Assembly (NCBI GenBank): GCA_036004365.1
Contig: DASYRN010000087.1
Coordinates: 1-9,298, forward strand
DNA from: DP-36 sp036004365
GTDB lineage: Bacteria; Desulfobacterota; Binatia; UBA9968
DNA: 9,298 bases
Direction of reading: 5' to 3'
A program made the translations under genes and the position numbers. Of this stretch, positions 7,215 to 9,298 are shown in pieces; positions within the stretch are counted from its first letter, which is position 1, and every line of letters starts with the position of its first letter. The notes under the pieces were generated by a model. That model searched no databases and was not told where the DNA came from. It worked only from the letters and a program-made list of their open reading frames with translations.

Positions 7215-7412
7215 GCTTTGCCAAACGTTTCCTCGAGACTCGTTGCTGATACCGTTACCCTTTTGGGCCTTGAAGATAGCTACGGTGGGATCAGAGGGCG
7301 ACTTGCAAGTAGAAAAGAAGGAGAATAATATCGCGAGAAATTTACTCCGTAGCGAACGACAGAATCCTGTCAAATCTCCGGTTTGTATATTTAGTCGACT
7401 CAGGAGGAAAGC
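7215..7412. other. Spacer between the cyclase and ThDP enzyme genes
   Basis: No gene is supported in this 198-bp stretch. It contains a short hairpin-capable repeat, GACAG-AATC-CTGTC (7358-7371), and TATATT (7386-7391), which could be a -10 box though no good -35 lies 16-18 bases before it. There is no convincing terminator after the cyclase, so read-through into the ThDP gene is possible. Confidence 0.5.
7402..7407 (+). promoter_or_regulatory. Strong RBS of the ThDP enzyme
   Basis: AGGAGG, a full consensus Shine-Dalgarno site, lies 5 bases before the ATG at 7413. It sets the start and suggests efficient translation. Confidence 0.85.
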
Positions 7413-9152
7413 ATGGCTTACGAAAAATATGGTTCGGACGTCGTCGTAGACATGATGCGCGCCTATAAGATCCCTTATGTGAGTCTCAATCCTGGCGCGA
7501 CCTATCGCGGGCTCCATGACTCGCTCGTGAATTACGGTAAGAACGAGGCGCCGATCATCACCTGCACACACGAGGAGACAGCTGTCCAGATCGCTCATGG
7601 GTACGCCAAGGCCTCGGGAAAACCGATGGTGGCGATCGTTCATGATGTTGTCGGGCTACTCCATTGCTGTATGGCGCTTTTTTACGCCTTTATCGATCGA
7701 GTCCCGGTTATGGTAATGGGCGCGACCGGTCCCATGGATTACACCCGCCGGCGTCCGTACATCGATTGGACACACACCGCGAATATTCAGGGGAACGCGA
7801 TCCGAGACTACGTTAAATTCGACGACCAGCCCTACAACGCCGCCAGTATTCCGGAGGCGTTCGCGCGCGCCTATCGCGTCATGATGACGGAACCCAAAGG
7901 GCCGGTTTATCTATGCTGGGACGCCGGCATACAAGAGGACAGACTGCTCGCGGATGTTCCGATCCCGAACGTGGCGCGTCTCATGCCGCCGTCGCCGATC
8001 CAGGGTGACCTCAAAGCGCTGGGGAAAGCGGCCGAGATGCTCGTCGCCGCAAAAAATCCGGTCATCCTGACCGACTACTGCGGCAGAAACCCGGAGTCCT
8101 TCAATAATCTGGTGAAGCTCGCGGAACTGCTGGCGATCCCGGTCATGGATTTCGGTCACCGGCTCAACTTCCCGACCAACCACTCCTTGAACCTGACGGA
8201 TTCGGACATGATCCAAAAAGCGGATCTGATTCTCTCGCTCGACGTACGCGACCTTTACGGCCCGCTCGTGAGGTTGGATCGGACCACAAGGAAGACCGTC
8301 TATATCACGCGGAAAGACTGTAAGATCATCGACATCGGCTTTGCCGATATCAACATCAGCAAATGGTCGCAAGATTTTATGCAACTCCAGGAGATCGATC
8401 TACACATTGCGGCCGACACGCTGGTCGCGATCCCGCAGCTCACTCTCATGTGCGAGGAGATTCTGAACAAGAACGGAAAGAAACGTGAAGAGATCCGCAG
8501 CCGCTTCGAAGAGCACAAACGCACGCATGACGCGCTCCGCGCCGGCTGGCAGGAGGACGTCAAGAAACAGTGGAAGGGAGAGCCGATGTCTCTGCCGCGG
8601 TTGGCGCACGAGATCTGGCACGTCATCAAGAACGAAGACTGGGTTCTGACCTCTAACACGTTGGAAGACTGGACGCTTGGTCTGTGGGATTTTGACAAGG
8701 CCTATCGTCATCCGGGAAAATCGCTCGGCACTTCGACTCAGATCGGCATGTCGACGGGCGTGGCGCTGGCACATAGGGGAAGCGGTAGATTAGTCGTGGA
8801 CATCCAGCCCGACGGCGACTTGATGTTCGATCCAGGGACATTGTGGATCGGGGCGCACGACCAGATCCCGATGCTGATCGTCATGTACAACAATCGCGCC
8901 TACTACAACGACTGGGAGCACCAGATCCGCATGGCGGAGCAGCGGGGCACAGATGAAAAGCTCGCCTACCTCGGCATGGAGATCAATAACCCGCCCCCCG
9001 ACTTCGCGACGATCGCCAAAGGCATGGGCTGCTACGGCGAGGGACCGATCACCGACGGCGACAAAGTCGGGCCGGCGCTGAAGCGCGCGATCGAGTTCAT
9101 CAAGAAAGAAGGCAAGCCCGCGTTGGTCGACACGGTCACGCAGTTCAGATAG
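7413..9152 (+). CDS. Thiamine diphosphate-dependent enzyme, acetolactate synthase/benzoylformate decarboxylase-like
   Basis: This 579-aa protein has the three-domain layout of the ThDP superfamily that includes acetolactate synthase, benzoylformate decarboxylase and oxalyl-CoA decarboxylase. The pyrimidine-binding domain (about 5-170) holds CTHEETAVQIAHGYAKASGK, where Glu54 should activate the cofactor. The central domain covers about 198-345. The pyrophosphate-binding domain (about 395-575) has the metal motif, starting at G468-D469 (PDGDLMFDPGTLW) and ending at NNRAYYNDW (Asn493/494) after the expected 25-26 residues. The usual GDG appears as GDL. Family enzymes join or split 2-oxo acids. 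The specific substrate cannot be read here: in place of the common glycine-rich GPG loop there is HDVVGLLHCC (77-86), and the loop TGPMDYTRRRPYIDWTH (105-121) is unlike that of biosynthetic acetolactate synthase. There is no small regulatory subunit nearby, which also argues against IlvB. It may belong with the upstream operon or stand alone. Cytoplasmic; tetramer or dimer by family. Confidence 0.88.
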   Translation: MAYEKYGSDVVVDMMRAYKIPYVSLNPGATYRGLHDSLVNYGKNEAPIITCTHEETAVQIAHGYAKASGKPMVAIVHDVVGLLHCCMALFYAFIDRVPVMVMGATGPMDYTRRRPYIDWTHTANIQGNAIRDYVKFDDQPYNAASIPEAFARAYRVMMTEPKGPVYLCWDAGIQEDRLLADVPIPNVARLMPPSPIQGDLKALGKAAEMLVAAKNPVILTDYCGRNPESFNNLVKLAELLAIPVMDFGHRLNFPTNHSLNLTDSDMIQKADLILSLDVRDLYGPLVRLDRTTRKTVYITRKDCKIIDIGFADINISKWSQDFMQLQEIDLHIAADTLVAIPQLTLMCEEILNKNGKKREEIRSRFEEHKRTHDALRAGWQEDVKKQWKGEPMSLPRLAHEIWHVIKNEDWVLTSNTLEDWTLGLWDFDKAYRHPGKSLGTSTQIGMSTGVALAHRGSGRLVVDIQPDGDLMFDPGTLWIGAHDQIPMLIVMYNNRAYYNDWEHQIRMAEQRGTDEKLAYLGMEINNPPPDFATIAKGMGCYGEGPITDGDKVGPALKRAIEFIKKEGKPALVDTVTQFR

Positions 9153-9178
9153 ACGTACGCGGATTCAATCTAGACATA

Positions 9179-9187
9179 GGGGAGGGG
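9179..9187 (+). promoter_or_regulatory. Purine-rich RBS before a short ORF
   Basis: GGGGAGGGG ends 6 bases before a GTG at 9194. A match this good, so soon after the ThDP gene stop, suggests that something is or was translated here. Confidence 0.4.
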
Positions 9188-9193
9188 ATAGCT

Positions 9194-9268
9194 GTGAAAA
9201 CGATGCTCTTCTACGTGACGATAGCGGTTATTCTTGGGAAAGTGCTCTGGGGGCCGTGTCTGATATAG
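9194..9268 (+). CDS. Possible 24-aa hydrophobic peptide, or remnant of a signal-peptide gene
   Basis: GTG at 9194 opens a 24-codon frame ending in TAG (9266-9268). It begins MKTMLFYVTIAVILG: a positive N-terminus followed by a hydrophobic core, as in a signal peptide or a tiny membrane protein. It starts 41 bases after the ThDP gene stop and has a good RBS. A one-base shift near the GGGAAA at 9236-9241 would continue into another frame (ESALGAVSDIELIKFGPTR) that stays open to TAA at 9295. A broken exported-protein gene, such as a solute-binding protein, is therefore an alternative, as is a sequencing error. The window ends too soon to decide. Confidence 0.3.
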   Translation: MKTMLFYVTIAVILGKVLWGPCLI

Positions 9269-9298
9269 AATTGATTAAATTTGGCCCAACCCGTTAAC

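Noticed and set aside
6960..7643. Minus-strand ORF of 227 codons across the cyclase-ThDP spacer
   Set aside because: It overlaps the ends of two well-supported plus-strand genes, has no recognisable domain, and reads as a shadow of their coding frames.
7911..8384. Minus-strand ORF of 157 codons inside the ThDP gene
   Set aside because: It lies wholly within a gene with clear family motifs and is rich in charged residues as expected of an antisense shadow.
7413..9152. Naming the ThDP gene ilvB (acetolactate synthase)
   Set aside because: The cofactor residues fit the superfamily only; the loop motifs differ and there is no regulatory subunit or branched-chain gene nearby.
1..9298. Mobile element, defence island or CRISPR
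   Set aside because: No transposase, integrase, tRNA, terminal repeats or repeat-spacer array was seen; all large genes belong to housekeeping, envelope or signalling families.

Overview
The window looks like chromosomal DNA of a Gram-negative bacterium of moderately high GC content. The Gram-negative inference rests on a very large AsmA-like DUF748 envelope protein, a family tied to two-membrane cells. Shine-Dalgarno sites are plain (AAGGA, AGGAGG), and starts are ATG with some GTG. The mix of an MFS pump, a DUF748 protein, a low-specificity threonine aldolase, a class III cyclase and an unassigned ThDP enzyme suggests an environmental proteobacterium or an uncultured relative. The sequence does not fix the lineage. 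I see no rRNA, tRNA, CRISPR array, insertion sequence or phage gene.

Layout. (1) 1-875, minus strand: the N-terminal 291 residues of an MFS transporter that runs off the left edge. (2) 876-1110: spacer with a strong interrupted palindrome (904-931) over a possible -35 box, placed so that the MFS mRNA would have almost no leader. (3) 1111-4713, minus: a 1200-residue DUF748/AsmA-like protein with an N-terminal membrane anchor. (4) 4714-5085: a 372-bp divergent spacer holding a TTGACA-type promoter for the rightward genes. (5) 5086-6105 and 6105-7214, plus: an L-threonine aldolase (ltaE-like), overlapped by one base at a TGATG junction by a class III adenylate/guanylate cyclase. The cyclase has an N-terminal CxxC/CxxC zinc-ribbon-like segment and a C-terminal membrane region. 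(6) 7215-7412: spacer ending in a strong RBS. (7) 7413-9152, plus: a 579-residue ThDP-dependent enzyme of the acetolactate synthase/benzoylformate decarboxylase superfamily. (8) 9153-9298: a possible 24-codon hydrophobic ORF with a good RBS, or the ruined start of a signal-peptide gene.

How the genes relate. Only the aldolase-cyclase pair shows hard evidence of joint expression. The cyclase has every catalytic residue I could check, so it probably makes cAMP at the membrane. Any link between cAMP and threonine/glycine metabolism is inference. The ThDP enzyme lies on the same strand about 200 bp further on and may be a separate unit. The DUF748 gene and the MFS gene share a strand but look independently transcribed. 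The window holds no recognisable multi-gene defence or secretion system. Its most unusual items are the cyclase architecture and its coupling to the aldolase, and the palindrome before the MFS gene.
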